Assembly: GCF_042647465.1 (NCBI RefSeq)
Contig: NZ_JBHRVN010000004.1
Length of the DNA: 64,000 bases
Direction: 5' to 3' (one strand)
Source: Wagnerdoeblera intermedia
Lineage (GTDB): Bacteria; Pseudomonadota; Alphaproteobacteria; Rhodobacterales; Rhodobacteraceae
Positions within the stretch are counted from its first letter, which is position 1. The number at the start of each line of letters is the position of its first letter. Shown in pieces: positions 43,408-52,118 of the stretch. The notes beneath the pieces are model-generated. The model was not told the DNA's origin. It worked only from the letters and a program-made list of their open reading frames with translations, and did not search any database. The translations under genes were made by a program, and so were the position numbers.

Positions 43408-44555
43408 TTAAGAGGCTGCGAATTTCATCAGCTTGATGGCGCCGAAATCGCTCACATCCCCACCGACACGGCGGCTGGCGTAAAAGAGGACATGCGGCTT
43501 GGCCGAGAAGGGATCGCGCAGCACCCGCAGATCCGGGCGCTCTGCAATCGTATAGCCCGCGTGGAAATCCCCGAAGGCGATCGAATAGGAATTGGCCGCG
43601 ATATCGGGCATGTCCTCGGCGATCAGCACCGGATAGCCCATCAGCCGCGCAGGCTCTCCGGCGGCCAGACTGTCAGACCACAGGAACCGCCCGTCGCTGT
43701 CCTTCATCTTGCGCACGGCCCCGGCGGTCTTTGAGTTCATCACGAAGGTCGCATTGGCGCGGTAAGCGGCGTTCAGCGCATAGACCAGATCGACAATCGC
43801 ATTGGCCGGTGCGGTCGCGTTGAAATCCCCTGCCGTGCCGGTCGCCACATAGCCCAGCTTGCCCCATTCCCAGCTGGCCTGCGCCACTTTGGTATGCGCC
43901 AGAAACCCCTTCGGCTTGCCCGAGCCGTCACCGCTGACAAAGGCCAGCGCTTCCGCCCGCGAAAAGCGCTCAGCAATACGGTCGGCAAGCCAGGTCTCGA
44001 GATCAAAGGCGCTGTCATCAAGCAGCCGCTGGCTGGCCTTGGGCATTGCGGTCAGCTCGTGCAGCGGAATGGCGATGCGCTCAATCGAGGCCGTGCCCGT
44101 GGCGGTAATCTCAGAGGCTTCCGTGACCCAGCCCGAACCCACATCCCCGGTATCAACCAGCACCTCAAAGCTGCCCGCCTCTATCTGCACCACATTGGCC
44201 ACACGGCGCAGCGACGACGTCGCCCGCAGCACCGAGCGGATGGTGTCAGAGGTCTGCGGATCGACCAGATAACCGCCCTCGGCATTGACGGCGGCGTTCA
44301 GCCCCTTGCCCTCCAGCACCAGCCCGCGCAGCCCCTCATCATCGCCGCCGCGCAGATAGGCATCAAAGGCCTTGCGGCCTGAGACAGGATCGGGCGCTGC
44401 GGCGCCACGGCGGATTTGCGTTCTGCCTGCATCATTCGGGTATCCGTCCTTTTCAGAATGTCTTTGACATCGGCCTGAAAGCCTTTGAGTTCAGTCACAA
44501 AACCATTGAGCGCAGAGGCAAACTCTGCACTTTCGCCTGCACCGGTCGCGGTCAT
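43408..44555 (-). pseudogene. GTA g5: major capsid protein, frameshifted in the N-terminal scaffold region
   Basis: ATG 44555 (GGAG upstream) opens a frame with FVTELKGFQADVKDILKRTD, the coiled N-terminal pro-segment removed by the protease. Near 44396-44408 one base is missing; the next frame continues RKAFDAYLRGGDDEGLRGL and the HK97-fold capsid (GYLVDPQTSDTIRSVLRATS, KASQRLLDDSAFDLETWL) to the stop at 43408. Only the junction is affected; both parts are well conserved. The second part alone could not be properly expressed or processed. Confidence 0.88.
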
Positions 44556-44579
44556 GGCGGCTCCTTCCTGAGGGTTAAG

Positions 44580-45143
44580 TTAAACGGTCTGCTGCCCGCC
44601 AAGCTGCTGACGGGCACCGGCCAGAAGCCCCGTCAGCCGTGCCAGATAAGGGATCAGATCCCCGGTCTTGGCCTCAATTCGGGCCTCACGCTGCATAGGA
44701 AAGGTCACCAGCGAGATCTCCCACAGATCGACCTCTGCCAGCAGGCGGCGGCCTTCGGAATCGCGCGAAGATTTCACCGTGCGGTAGCCGATCGACAGCC
44801 CGTCCAGCGCCCCCGCCGCGATCAGCGCCCGGGCCTCGCGCGCCCGTGCCACCTCCGGCAGCAGACGGCCTGAGACGCGCAGCCCGCGGGCATCCTCCGC
44901 GATCTCCTCTCAGATCCCCACGGGCTGCGCCGGATCGTGCTGCCAGAGCATCTTCACGCGACCGCCCGACCGCTCCATGGCGGCAAGCGAGGCCGCGTAG
45001 GCCCCCGGCAGCACAATATCGCCGCCCTGATCGGCCCGGCCGAAAAGTGAGGCATAGCCGCTGATGCGCCCCTCCTCACCAACGGCCAGCCCGCCGCCCC
45101 CGGTCATGAACTTGCGTTCAAGCCGCAGATCATCCCCATCCAT
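44580..45143 (-). pseudogene. GTA g4: prohead protease with in-frame TGA
   Basis: 187 codons of HK97-type (U35) prohead protease. The start at 45143 has GGGAGG eight bases upstream. Seen: SGYASLFGRADQGGDIVLPG, then MLWQHDPAQPVGI; TGA at 44910-44912; then in the same frame EEIAEDARGLRVSGRLLPEV and LIAAGALDGLSIGYRTV, the catalytic-region motifs. Relatives have Trp (GVWEEI-like) at the stop position, so TGG to TGA is the likely change. The catalytic His of WQHDP precedes the stop; the Ser region (LSIGY) follows it. Confidence 0.88.
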
Positions 45144-45157
45144 ACCGTGATCCTCCC

Positions 45158-45385
45158 TCATGGCAGCGCGGCCCGCAAAAGGGTCTCTGCGCCCTGGGCC
45201 AAAAGAAAAGCCGCCACCCCGCAAACCCCCAGCCAGATGCGTTTTTCCAGACGCTCCAGCGCGGCATCAATCTGCAAAAGCCGCCGCTCCAGGGCGCTCC
45301 AGCGCTCCTGCAAAACCCGCTCATTGGCCTCTATGCGCGCACTGGCGGCATCAAAACTGTCGTAAAGAAACCGCGAGCCCGCCAT
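45158..45385 (-). CDS. GTA g3.5: small coiled-coil membrane protein
   Basis: 75 aa: a helical N-terminal half with heptad-like ERWSALERRLLQIDAALERL and a C-terminal hydrophobic helix (IWLGVCGVAAFLLAQG). The ATG at 45385 follows the portal stop by one base. It matches the small gene between portal and protease in RcGTA, whose role is unclear. Confidence 0.85.
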   Translation of the reverse strand: MAGSRFLYDSFDAASARIEANERVLQERWSALERRLLQIDAALERLEKRIWLGVCGVAAFLLAQGAETLLRAALP

Positions 45386-45386
45386 C

Positions 45387-46574
45387 TCAGCCCCCGTCCG
45401 GCAAAGGCGGCAGACCAAGGGCCGCACGCTTTTCCGCCAGCGTCAGAAACTCCGCCGCCGAGACCCGCTCCCATTGCGCATCCCGCTCCGCAGAGAGTGC
45501 CGGAACCTGATCCAGATCGGGCCGCAGGCTGACCACCTCCCCACTGTGCGAGGACAAAAACTGCGCCAGTTCCGTCAGCACCCGCGTCGCCAGCGGCAGA
45601 ACCGTCAGCCGGAAGAAGGCGCGGTTCGCCTCCTGATAATTGGCGTAGGTTGCATCCCCCGGGATGCCCAGCAACATCGGCGGCACCCCGAAGGCCATGG
45701 CGATATCGCGCGCCGCCGCCTCGCGGGTCTGGTGAAATTCCATATCTGAGGGCGAAAACCCCATCGGCTTCCAGTCCAGCCCGCCTTCCAGCAGCATGGG
45801 CCGCCCGGCGTTACGCGCCCCCATGTGATGCGATTCGATCTCGCCCGTCAGACGGTCATATTGCTCTGCCGTCAGCACCCCGTTGCCATCCGCCCCGCGA
45901 TAGATGATCGCGCCTGAGGGCCGCGCCGCATTGTCCAGCAGCGCCTTGGACCAGCGACTTGCCGCGCCATGCACATCCATGGCCACCGCTGCCGCACCAA
46001 GTGCAGAGTATCCGTAATGATCATCCAGAGGATGAAATGCGCGGATGTGGCAGACAGGCTTCACATCAGCGCTCAGATCAAAGCGATGGCTGCGGCCGCC
46101 GACATTATAATCGCAGGCCACCGGCCAGCCATCCTCTCCGGGCACCAGCGACATTCGCTCCGGGCGCAGCGCGTAAAGTTCCCGCACCTCGCCACTGTGC
46201 GGATCGCAGACCGCCTCCACCCAGGCATTCCCGCTCAACAGCAAATGACCGCAGACCGCCTCCAGAAATTCAGCGCGGCCCTGAAAGGCATTGGGCCGAT
46301 CCAGAAGAGCGAGGATCGGATGGGTTTCATAGCGCTGCCCCTCATCCTGAAGGATCAGGGGCAGATTTCCGGCCGATTCTGCAATCATACGTATTGCTCG
46401 AAAGACAACAGGATTGCTCATATAGCCGTTACGAATCAAAGATCCCGTGTCCCGCGGGCTCCAGACCACCCTGCCACTTCCCGCCGCCCGCGCCGCCACC
46501 CGCCCTGCGGCTGAGGCTTTGACCTCAGGGCATGCGGTATCGGGCGGAGCCTTCCGCCTGCGAAATCCAAACAT
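45387..46574 (-). CDS. GTA g3: portal protein (HK97 family)
   Basis: 395 aa. GYMSNPVVFRAIRMIAESAG, YALRPERMSLVPGEDGWPV, and AMAFGVPPMLLGIPGDATYA followed by YQEANRAFF are HK97 portal hallmarks. It forms the dodecameric DNA gate and docks the terminase. Intact, 22 bases after g2. Confidence 0.95.
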   Translation of the reverse strand: MFGFRRRKAPPDTACPEVKASAAGRVAARAAGSGRVVWSPRDTGSLIRNGYMSNPVVFRAIRMIAESAGNLPLILQDEGQRYETHPILALLDRPNAFQGRAEFLEAVCGHLLLSGNAWVEAVCDPHSGEVRELYALRPERMSLVPGEDGWPVACDYNVGGRSHRFDLSADVKPVCHIRAFHPLDDHYGYSALGAAAVAMDVHGAASRWSKALLDNAARPSGAIIYRGADGNGVLTAEQYDRLTGEIESHHMGARNAGRPMLLEGGLDWKPMGFSPSDMEFHQTREAAARDIAMAFGVPPMLLGIPGDATYANYQEANRAFFRLTVLPLATRVLTELAQFLSSHSGEVVSLRPDLDQVPALSAERDAQWERVSAAEFLTLAEKRAALGLPPLPDGG

Positions 46575-46596
46575 GGATCACCTCCTTTGAGTAAGT

Positions 46597-48012
46597 TCAG
46601 AGCCCGCGAATGCCAGGACGCCCCTGCCCCGTGCCGGGACGGATCATCAGCTCATGCAGAGCCCAGACCAGCGCATCCACCCGATCCGGCGAGCCGCGCC
46701 CCTGAAAACCCTGCAGGCTCATACGGCACATCTGATCTTCCAGGCCCTGCAGCCCGCGCAGATGCTGCACCCGGCCCTGTTCGTAAAGCGCGGCCACCGG
46801 CTCTGCCCGGGCAACCTTGCCCCGGCTGGCCCGGACCGCCCTGACCATGATCGACCCGTCAAGCGAGCGGATGAGATCCGTCACAAGATCGCCGCCCTGA
46901 TTAACCTCTGCCACCAGGGCATCGGCATTGTGGCGCCTGAAAGCCGCAATGGCCGCCTGCGCCCAGCCCTCAGGGCTGGCCCCCGCAACGCTGGCATCCT
47001 CCAGCACCACGGCCCGCCAGGACTGCGGCGGCCCCTGCATCACCACGCCCGCCACCACGATCCCGCATTCGTCCGACGACCGCCCACCGGTCACCGGCGG
47101 ATCCACGGCCACCACCACCCGGTCAAAGGCCGGTGCGGCATCAATCCGCGCGGCCTCCAGCCCCGCAGAGGTCCAGAGCGCACCTTCCGCATCCTCGAGG
47201 AGTTCGCCGTCAAGCTCCTGCCGCCCGAGCCGTGTGCCGGCATAACGCGCCCGCACTTCGGCCAGGAAAGACCCCGCCAGATGGGCGCGGTTTGCCTCGG
47301 TAGGCGCATGGGTGAGCACGGTTGAGGGGTTTCGCAGCACCGCCTTCAGCACCGCGACATTCTGCGGCGTGGTTGTCACCACCTGCTGCGGCAGATCCCC
47401 CAGGCGCAGCGCAAACTGCACCATATCCCAGGCCTGCTCGCCCTTTTTCCACTTCGCCAGCTCGTCTGACCAGGCGGCATCGAACTGCGGACCGCGCAGG
47501 CTCTCCGGCTCATGCGCGGAAAATACTTCCGCCACCGCGCCGTTCGGCCACTCCAGACGCCGCCGCCCGGCCTGCCATTCCGGCCTGCGGTCGGGCGGAG
47601 AGCAGGCGAGAATCCCGCTCTCGCCAAAGATCATCACCTCGCGCACCTGGTCGAGCGTCTCGCCCACCAGCGCCACACGCCGCGCGCGGCCCTTATCACC
47701 CGGCCGCGCCCCTTCCACCTGGGCGCGCACCCATTCGGCCCCGGCGCGGGTCTTCCCCGCACCACGGCCACCCATAATCACCCAGGTCCGCCAGTCCCCC
47801 TCAGGGGGCAACTGATGCGGCAGGGCCCAGAACTCAAAAACCCAAGGGAGCGCCGCCAGCGCAGTATCGCTCAGGCCGTTTAAAAATTCGTCAATCATCT
47901 CCGGCGTGGCGGAGGCGAGCCAGGCGGCGCCCGATTTCATCGCGCGCTGCGCCAAGATCGAGGGCCCCGGCGCAAAGTCCGCCGGACTGCTCGCGGGCAA
48001 GTTTTTCGACAT
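46597..48012 (-). CDS. GTA g2: terminase large subunit
   Basis: 471 aa from ATG 48012 (GGAG nearby). Walker A is VIMGGRGAGKTRAG, Walker B-like region FDAAWSDELAKWKKG, and the RNase H-like nuclease contains VVVAVDPPVTGG and DALVAEVNQGGDL. It packages host DNA headful-wise. Starts at 47940 or at 47898, where an ATG overlaps the g1 stop, would give 447 or 433 aa; the exact start is uncertain. Intact. Confidence 0.94.
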   Translation of the reverse strand: MSKNLPASSPADFAPGPSILAQRAMKSGAAWLASATPEMIDEFLNGLSDTALAALPWVFEFWALPHQLPPEGDWRTWVIMGGRGAGKTRAGAEWVRAQVEGARPGDKGRARRVALVGETLDQVREVMIFGESGILACSPPDRRPEWQAGRRRLEWPNGAVAEVFSAHEPESLRGPQFDAAWSDELAKWKKGEQAWDMVQFALRLGDLPQQVVTTTPQNVAVLKAVLRNPSTVLTHAPTEANRAHLAGSFLAEVRARYAGTRLGRQELDGELLEDAEGALWTSAGLEAARIDAAPAFDRVVVAVDPPVTGGRSSDECGIVVAGVVMQGPPQSWRAVVLEDASVAGASPEGWAQAAIAAFRRHNADALVAEVNQGGDLVTDLIRSLDGSIMVRAVRASRGKVARAEPVAALYEQGRVQHLRGLQGLEDQMCRMSLQGFQGRGSPDRVDALVWALHELMIRPGTGQGRPGIRGL

Positions 48013-48220
48013 TCTGCCGCTCCGTAACCAGAAGTTTCAGGGCCTGAGAGACGTCTTTGGTATAGGTAGCCAGCTCCTTCGCGCTCTCAGCGGGCGTTTC
48101 TGCGCGGATCTCTTCGAGGAGACGGCGCAAAATGGTGCTGGCCAGATCGAACAGTTCAAGCGCCTCCGCCGCCTCGCGGCGGGGATCCGGAGGCGGTGTC
48201 ACCGGCATATGCAATGTCAT
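47891..48220 (-). CDS. GTA g1: small terminase
   Basis: 109 aa, all helical: EAAEALELFDLASTILRRLL and YTKDVSQALKLLVTERQNVE match the RcGTA g1 product, the DNA-recognition partner of g2 that shows little sequence specificity. AGGA lies nine bases before the ATG. It is the first gene of the cluster. Confidence 0.88.
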   Translation of the reverse strand: MTLHMPVTPPPDPRREAAEALELFDLASTILRRLLEEIRAETPAESAKELATYTKDVSQALKLLVTERQNVEKLAREQSGGLCAGALDLGAARDEIGRRLARLRHAGDD

Positions 48221-48322
48221 CAGATGGCATCCTGCGGCTTGAGAAACCGCACGGGTCGGAAACGGAAAAAGCGGCGAGGGGCGTTACCCCGGCCGCTTCA
48301 ACTATTCATCCAGCATGCACTT

Positions 48323-48351
48323 TTTATGCCATGGACCGGGCGCAGGGTCAA
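48323..48351 (-). promoter_or_regulatory. Candidate promoter of the GTA cluster
   Basis: TTGACC (complement of 48346-48351), 17-bp spacer, CATAAA (complement of 48323-48328), about 100 bases before g1. AT-rich DNA lies just upstream (48352-48400), where activator binding would be expected. Confidence 0.45.
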
Positions 48352-48419
48352 AGGGAATACACGTAAATGTTGAATCAAACTGAATAATACACTCAACCCA
48401 TTGTCCGCACACCGCTTTT

Positions 48420-48444
48420 CCCCTCCGCATTAAGCGCGGAGGGT
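48420..48444 (-). terminator. Hairpin between the VWA gene and the GTA cluster
   Basis: CCCTCCGC (from 48421) pairs with GCGGAGGG about six bases later. It lies 30 bases past the VWA gene stop. No T tract on the minus strand, so terminator function is uncertain. Confidence 0.4.
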
Positions 48445-48471
48445 GCGAAGTCTGCCGGAATCACGCCCGAA

Positions 48472-49656
48472 TCAGCGGCTGAGTTCCTTGATTCCCCGCG
48501 TCAGCCCCTCCAGCGTCATCGGGACCATCCGGTCCTCAAAGATGCGCTTCACGATGCCGATCGACTGCGTGCCGCCCCAGAACCGCTCTGGCGTGGGGTT
48601 GATCCAGACGTGCGAGGGCCATTGCTCCCTGGCCCGTTGCAACCAGACCTCACCCGCCTCCTGGTTCCAATGCTCATTGGCCCCGCCGGGATGCAAGATC
48701 TCATAGGGCGACATCGAGGCATCGCCCACGAAAATGCACTTCCAGTCCGGGCCATAGGTGCGCAGCACCTCAGCAGTCGGGGTCTGCTCTTCCCAGCGAC
48801 GGCGGTTGTCGCGCCAGACCCCCTCATAGAGGCAGTTATGGAAGTAGAAATACTCAAGATGTTTAAATTCGGCCCGCGCCGCCGAAAACAGCTCTTCCAC
48901 CACTTTGATATGCGGATCCATTGAGCCGCCGACGTCAAAAAACATCAGCACTTTCACGGCATTACGCCGTTCCGGCCTGACCTTCACATCCAGCCAGCCC
49001 TGCTCGGCGGTGGAGCGGATCGTGCCATCCAGGTCCAGCTCATCCTGCGCGCCGTCCCGCGCCCAGCGCCGCAGCCGCTTCATCGCAACTTTGATATTGC
49101 GGGTGCCAAGCTCCACCTGATCGTCGAGGTTTTTGAACTCGCGCTTATCCCAGACCTTCACCGCGCGGCCGTGGCGGCCCTCTTTCTGGCCAATCCGCAC
49201 GCCTTCGGGGTTATAGCCATAAGCGCCAAAGGGCGAGGTGCCGGCGGTGCCCACCCATTTGCTGCCGCCCTGATGACGCTCTTTCTGCTCTGCCAGACGC
49301 TGGCGCAGCGTTTCCATCAGCTTCTCAAAGCCGCCGAGGGCTTTGATCTGCTCCATTTCTTCCGGGGAAAGATGCTTCTCCGCCAGCTTCTCCAGCCAGT
49401 CGCCCGGCAGGTCCAGCGCTTCCAGAACCTGCTCAGGCGTAATCGCATCCAGGCCGGCAAAAGAGGCGGCAAAGGCGCGGTCAAAGCGGTCGATGTGGCG
49501 CTCGTCTTTCACCAGGGTCACGCGGGCAAGGTAGTAAAACCCCTCGCTGTCCCAGGTGACCAGGCCGGCCTGAAGCCCTTCGAGAAAGGCCAGAAACTCG
49601 CGCAGGCTGACCGGCACGGCATGTTTGCGAAGCTGTTCGAAGAAGGGCAGAAACAT
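48472..49656 (-). CDS. VWA domain-containing protein (CoxE-like)
   Basis: 394 aa. N-terminal helical part (FFEQLRKHAVPVSLREFLAF) and a C-terminal von Willebrand A domain with a MIDAS-like DVGGSMDPH. CoxE-like proteins usually work with a MoxR AAA ATPase to insert metals or cofactors; no such ATPase is adjacent here. The ATG at 49656 follows a G-rich ribosome site; a GTG lies one codon earlier. It is last in a same-strand trio with the 54-aa protein and the DUF2927 lipoprotein. Confidence 0.9.
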   Translation of the reverse strand: MFLPFFEQLRKHAVPVSLREFLAFLEGLQAGLVTWDSEGFYYLARVTLVKDERHIDRFDRAFAASFAGLDAITPEQVLEALDLPGDWLEKLAEKHLSPEEMEQIKALGGFEKLMETLRQRLAEQKERHQGGSKWVGTAGTSPFGAYGYNPEGVRIGQKEGRHGRAVKVWDKREFKNLDDQVELGTRNIKVAMKRLRRWARDGAQDELDLDGTIRSTAEQGWLDVKVRPERRNAVKVLMFFDVGGSMDPHIKVVEELFSAARAEFKHLEYFYFHNCLYEGVWRDNRRRWEEQTPTAEVLRTYGPDWKCIFVGDASMSPYEILHPGGANEHWNQEAGEVWLQRAREQWPSHVWINPTPERFWGGTQSIGIVKRIFEDRMVPMTLEGLTRGIKELSR

Positions 49657-49669
49657 CACCGCCCCCCGA

Positions 49670-49834
49670 TCAGATCAGACGATCAAGGATCAGCGTGGCA
49701 AAGAGCCCGAGAATCCCGAAAAAGATACCAAGCCCGGCCGCATATTGCGCGATGTCAAAGCCTGCGCCGCCCTTGCGGCGGGCAAACCAGGCCCCGCCCA
49801 AAGCTCCGAACATCAGTCCCGCAATCACCAGCAT
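49670..49834 (-). CDS. 54-aa two-helix membrane protein
   Basis: MLVIAGLMFGALGGAWFA forms helix 1, ARRKGG a basic loop, and AAGLGIFFGILGLFATLI helix 2. GGGGGCAGGCGG precedes the ATG. It sits between the DUF2927 gene (20 bases upstream) and the VWA gene (13 bases downstream), so it is probably co-transcribed with both. Similar tiny proteins are common in Rhodobacterales and sometimes misnamed apolipoprotein acyltransferase. Function unknown. Confidence 0.78.
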   Translation of the reverse strand: MLVIAGLMFGALGGAWFARRKGGAGFDIAQYAAGLGIFFGILGLFATLILDRLI

Positions 49835-49854
49835 CCGCCTGCCCCCGTCCTGTC

Positions 49855-51171
49855 TTACCGCGCCTGCCCTGCGTCCCGCAGAAGCTCCGGCAGGGCGGCT
49901 TCGTTGGAAAAGCCATAGCCTGCAAGGGAGAGGCTGTCGAGACGAAGTGCCGCAGCTTCGTCCGGACGACCGAGACGCTCCAGCGCCTCAGCACGCAGAA
50001 GATAGCTCACCGCAAGACTGGCGCGATCATCCGCCGTCTTCAGCGCCTCTGCCGCCTGTTCGGCCAGAAAGAGCGTAGCCTCCGGCTCTGCCGCGGCAAG
50101 AAAGACCCCCGCCATCTGCAGATCGACGAGGGCGATATGCAGATCCGCATCCGGCAGATCGGCATAAAGCCTGCGGCTTTGCGCAAAATGCGCCACCGCG
50201 CGATCCGGGTTCACCGCAAGGCTATGATAACCCGCAAGAAAATGCGCAAAGGCCCGGCGATTGTCCTGCCAGCCCCGGCTGTCGGCAAAGGCTGCCGCAC
50301 GCTCTGCTGCCGCCAGACGAACGGCGGCTCCTGCCGAGGGCGTCAGGACCTTCTGCATCTCCTCCGCCCACCAGCGCGGCGGCAGCCGCGAGGGCAGCGG
50401 CAGAACCGCCCCGCCCTCAGGGTTCAGTCGCGCCAGAAGAGCGGGCAAAAGCGCCGCCACCTCATCCCGGCTCATGCCGCTTTTCAACTCGGGCTGATAG
50501 GCCAGCCGCAGCATCAGCATGTCAAACCCGGTCAGCCGCCCGTGCACATTGTCATCGTTGAACACCGAATCCGACAGGTGCCAGAGATCATTCACCGGCC
50601 CCAGCGCCTGGGCCAGTTCCTCATGCAGACAATCGCGGATTTCCTGCAAAGCGCTGTCCGAAGGGATCACCAGCAGCGCTCTGCCACGGGTCTGCAGATC
50701 CGCCCATGAGGTGATCTTCGCGCCGTCCCGGACATATTCAGCGAAAGAGGCCTGCTCCGGCACCACAAAGCAGGCGATATCCGGCACGAAGGCCCGCAGC
50801 TCTGCACGCGGCACAAATTCCACCACCAGATCGGCCTTTGCGCGGTGCCGCGTCCGGCTGATGGGCACGCCCCCCTCCCGGCGCAGACGCCGCAGCAGCG
50901 GATCGATTTCGGCCCAGGCCGCTTTCGGCACCGCTCCGGTCACCACCAGCTTCACCGGATGCTCATAGCGGGTGAAGCGCTCAAGCTCGCGCCCGCTTTC
51001 CAGCCGGAAAAACAGATCCAGAAAATCCGCAGCCGTCTGACTGTTCGTGCGCGTCAGCACCCCCTGCGGCCCGGCGGTCTCAGGCTCAAAACCGGTCGGC
51101 GCACAGGCAGAAAGCAGAGCCAGAGCAGCGGGCAGCACGAGGCCCCGCAAAGCAGAGATCAACGAAGTCAT
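49855..51171 (-). CDS. DUF2927 lipoprotein
   Basis: 438 aa starting at ATG 51171 (MTSLISALRGLVLP). The signal peptide ends in a lipobox (ALLSAC, Cys near residue 23). The N-terminal half is DUF2927 with RYEHPVKLVVTGAVPKA, then FVVPEQASFAEYVRDGA and ELAQALGPVNDLWHLSDSVF (conserved Glu and acidic residues). The C-terminal half has TPR-like helices (HFAQSRRLYADLPDADLHIA). Likely a periplasm-facing lipoprotein; enzymatic role unknown. Confidence 0.82.
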   Translation of the reverse strand: MTSLISALRGLVLPAALALLSACAPTGFEPETAGPQGVLTRTNSQTAADFLDLFFRLESGRELERFTRYEHPVKLVVTGAVPKAAWAEIDPLLRRLRREGGVPISRTRHRAKADLVVEFVPRAELRAFVPDIACFVVPEQASFAEYVRDGAKITSWADLQTRGRALLVIPSDSALQEIRDCLHEELAQALGPVNDLWHLSDSVFNDDNVHGRLTGFDMLMLRLAYQPELKSGMSRDEVAALLPALLARLNPEGGAVLPLPSRLPPRWWAEEMQKVLTPSAGAAVRLAAAERAAAFADSRGWQDNRRAFAHFLAGYHSLAVNPDRAVAHFAQSRRLYADLPDADLHIALVDLQMAGVFLAAAEPEATLFLAEQAAEALKTADDRASLAVSYLLRAEALERLGRPDEAAALRLDSLSLAGYGFSNEAALPELLRDAGQAR

Positions 51172-51331
51172 AGCGCACCAGACAGCGCCCGCAGAACCAG
51201 GCGGGCCTTTGCTCTTTACGCCTCCTCCTGCCGAAGAAAAGGCCAAAGCGCAGCCCGTGACGGAATGTTTGCTTGGCCGCTGGCCGCGCCTTCGCTAAAA
51301 CCCTGTGAACCCCAGACATCCGGAGCCTGCC

Positions 51332-52114
51332 GTGAAAATTTACACCTTCAATATCAACGGCATTAAGGCGCGCTTTGAGACCTTCACCCGCTGGCTCGAA
51401 GAGACAAAGCCCGATGTGGTGGTGCTGCAGGAAATCAAATCCGTCGATGAAAATTTCCCGCGCGAGCATTTTGAGGATATGGGCTACCGGGTTGAGACCC
51501 ATGGCCAGAAAGGCTTTAACGGCGTGGCGATCTTCTCGCGCCTGCCGCTGGAAGATGTGGTGCGCGGCCTGCCGGGCGACGACGAAGACCAGCAGTCGCG
51601 CTGGATTGAGGCCACGGTGATCGGCGACAAAGGGGCGGTGCGTCTGGCGGGGCTTTATCTGCCCAACGGCAACCCCGCCCCGGGGCCGAAATATGACTAT
51701 AAGCTCGCCTGGATGGCCCGGATGGAGACGCACGCCCGCAGCCTTCTGGCGCTGGAGATGCCGGTTATTATGGCCGGCGATTACAACGTCATCCCCCAGC
51801 GCGAAGATGCCGCCAAACCCGATGCCTGGACGGAAGACGCGCTCTTCCTGCCCCAGACGCGCGAGGCCTTCCGCCGCATCCTGAACCCGGGCTTTGCCGA
51901 TGCCTTCCGCCTGCGCGTTCAGGGCCCCGGTCATTACAGCTTCTGGGACTATCAGGCCGTCGCCTGGGAGCGGAACAACGGCATCCGCATCGATCATCTG
52001 CTGCTCAGCCCCCAGGCTCAGGACCTGCTGATCGAGGTTGGCATCCAGCGCGAAGAGCGTGGCCGCGAAAAGCCCTCAGATCACGTCCCGGCCTGGGTTG
52101 AGCTGGATCTTTAA
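51332..52114 (+). CDS. xth: Exodeoxyribonuclease III
   Basis: 260-aa AP endonuclease/3'-5' exonuclease. Motifs: FNINGIKARF, VVLQEIKS (metal Glu), GLYLPNGNPAPGPKYDYKL, MAGDYNVIP (catalytic Asp), SFWDYQ, and KPSDHVPAW (catalytic His). I start at the GTG at 51332, giving MKIYTFNING with GGAG upstream; nine extra codons from 51305 look non-coding. It diverges from the DUF2927 gene and has a strong terminator. Confidence 0.95.
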   Translation: MKIYTFNINGIKARFETFTRWLEETKPDVVVLQEIKSVDENFPREHFEDMGYRVETHGQKGFNGVAIFSRLPLEDVVRGLPGDDEDQQSRWIEATVIGDKGAVRLAGLYLPNGNPAPGPKYDYKLAWMARMETHARSLLALEMPVIMAGDYNVIPQREDAAKPDAWTEDALFLPQTREAFRRILNPGFADAFRLRVQGPGHYSFWDYQAVAWERNNGIRIDHLLLSPQAQDLLIEVGIQREERGREKPSDHVPAWVELDL

Positions 52115-52118
52115 CGAA

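Larger units (their letters stand above)
34510..48220 (-). mobile_element. RcGTA-type gene transfer agent structural cluster (g1-g15)
   Basis: Sixteen to seventeen minus-strand genes in canonical RcGTA order: small and large terminase, portal, g3.5, protease, capsid, connectors, tail terminator, tail tube, g10, g10.1, tape measure, DUF2460, DUF2163, NlpC/P60 and the large tail-tip protein. No integrase, repressor, lysis or replication gene is inside, which separates it from a prophage. The tape measure is short (219 aa), as in GTAs. As read, g4, g5, g6 and g15 are interrupted. Host control in relatives is by GafA and CtrA, encoded elsewhere. Confidence 0.93.

Noticed and set aside
34510..48220. 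Interpretation as an ordinary integrated prophage
   Set aside because: No integrase, repressor, replication, lysis or tail-fibre genes inside; gene order, very short tape measure, GTA-specific families and cysE flank match RcGTA.
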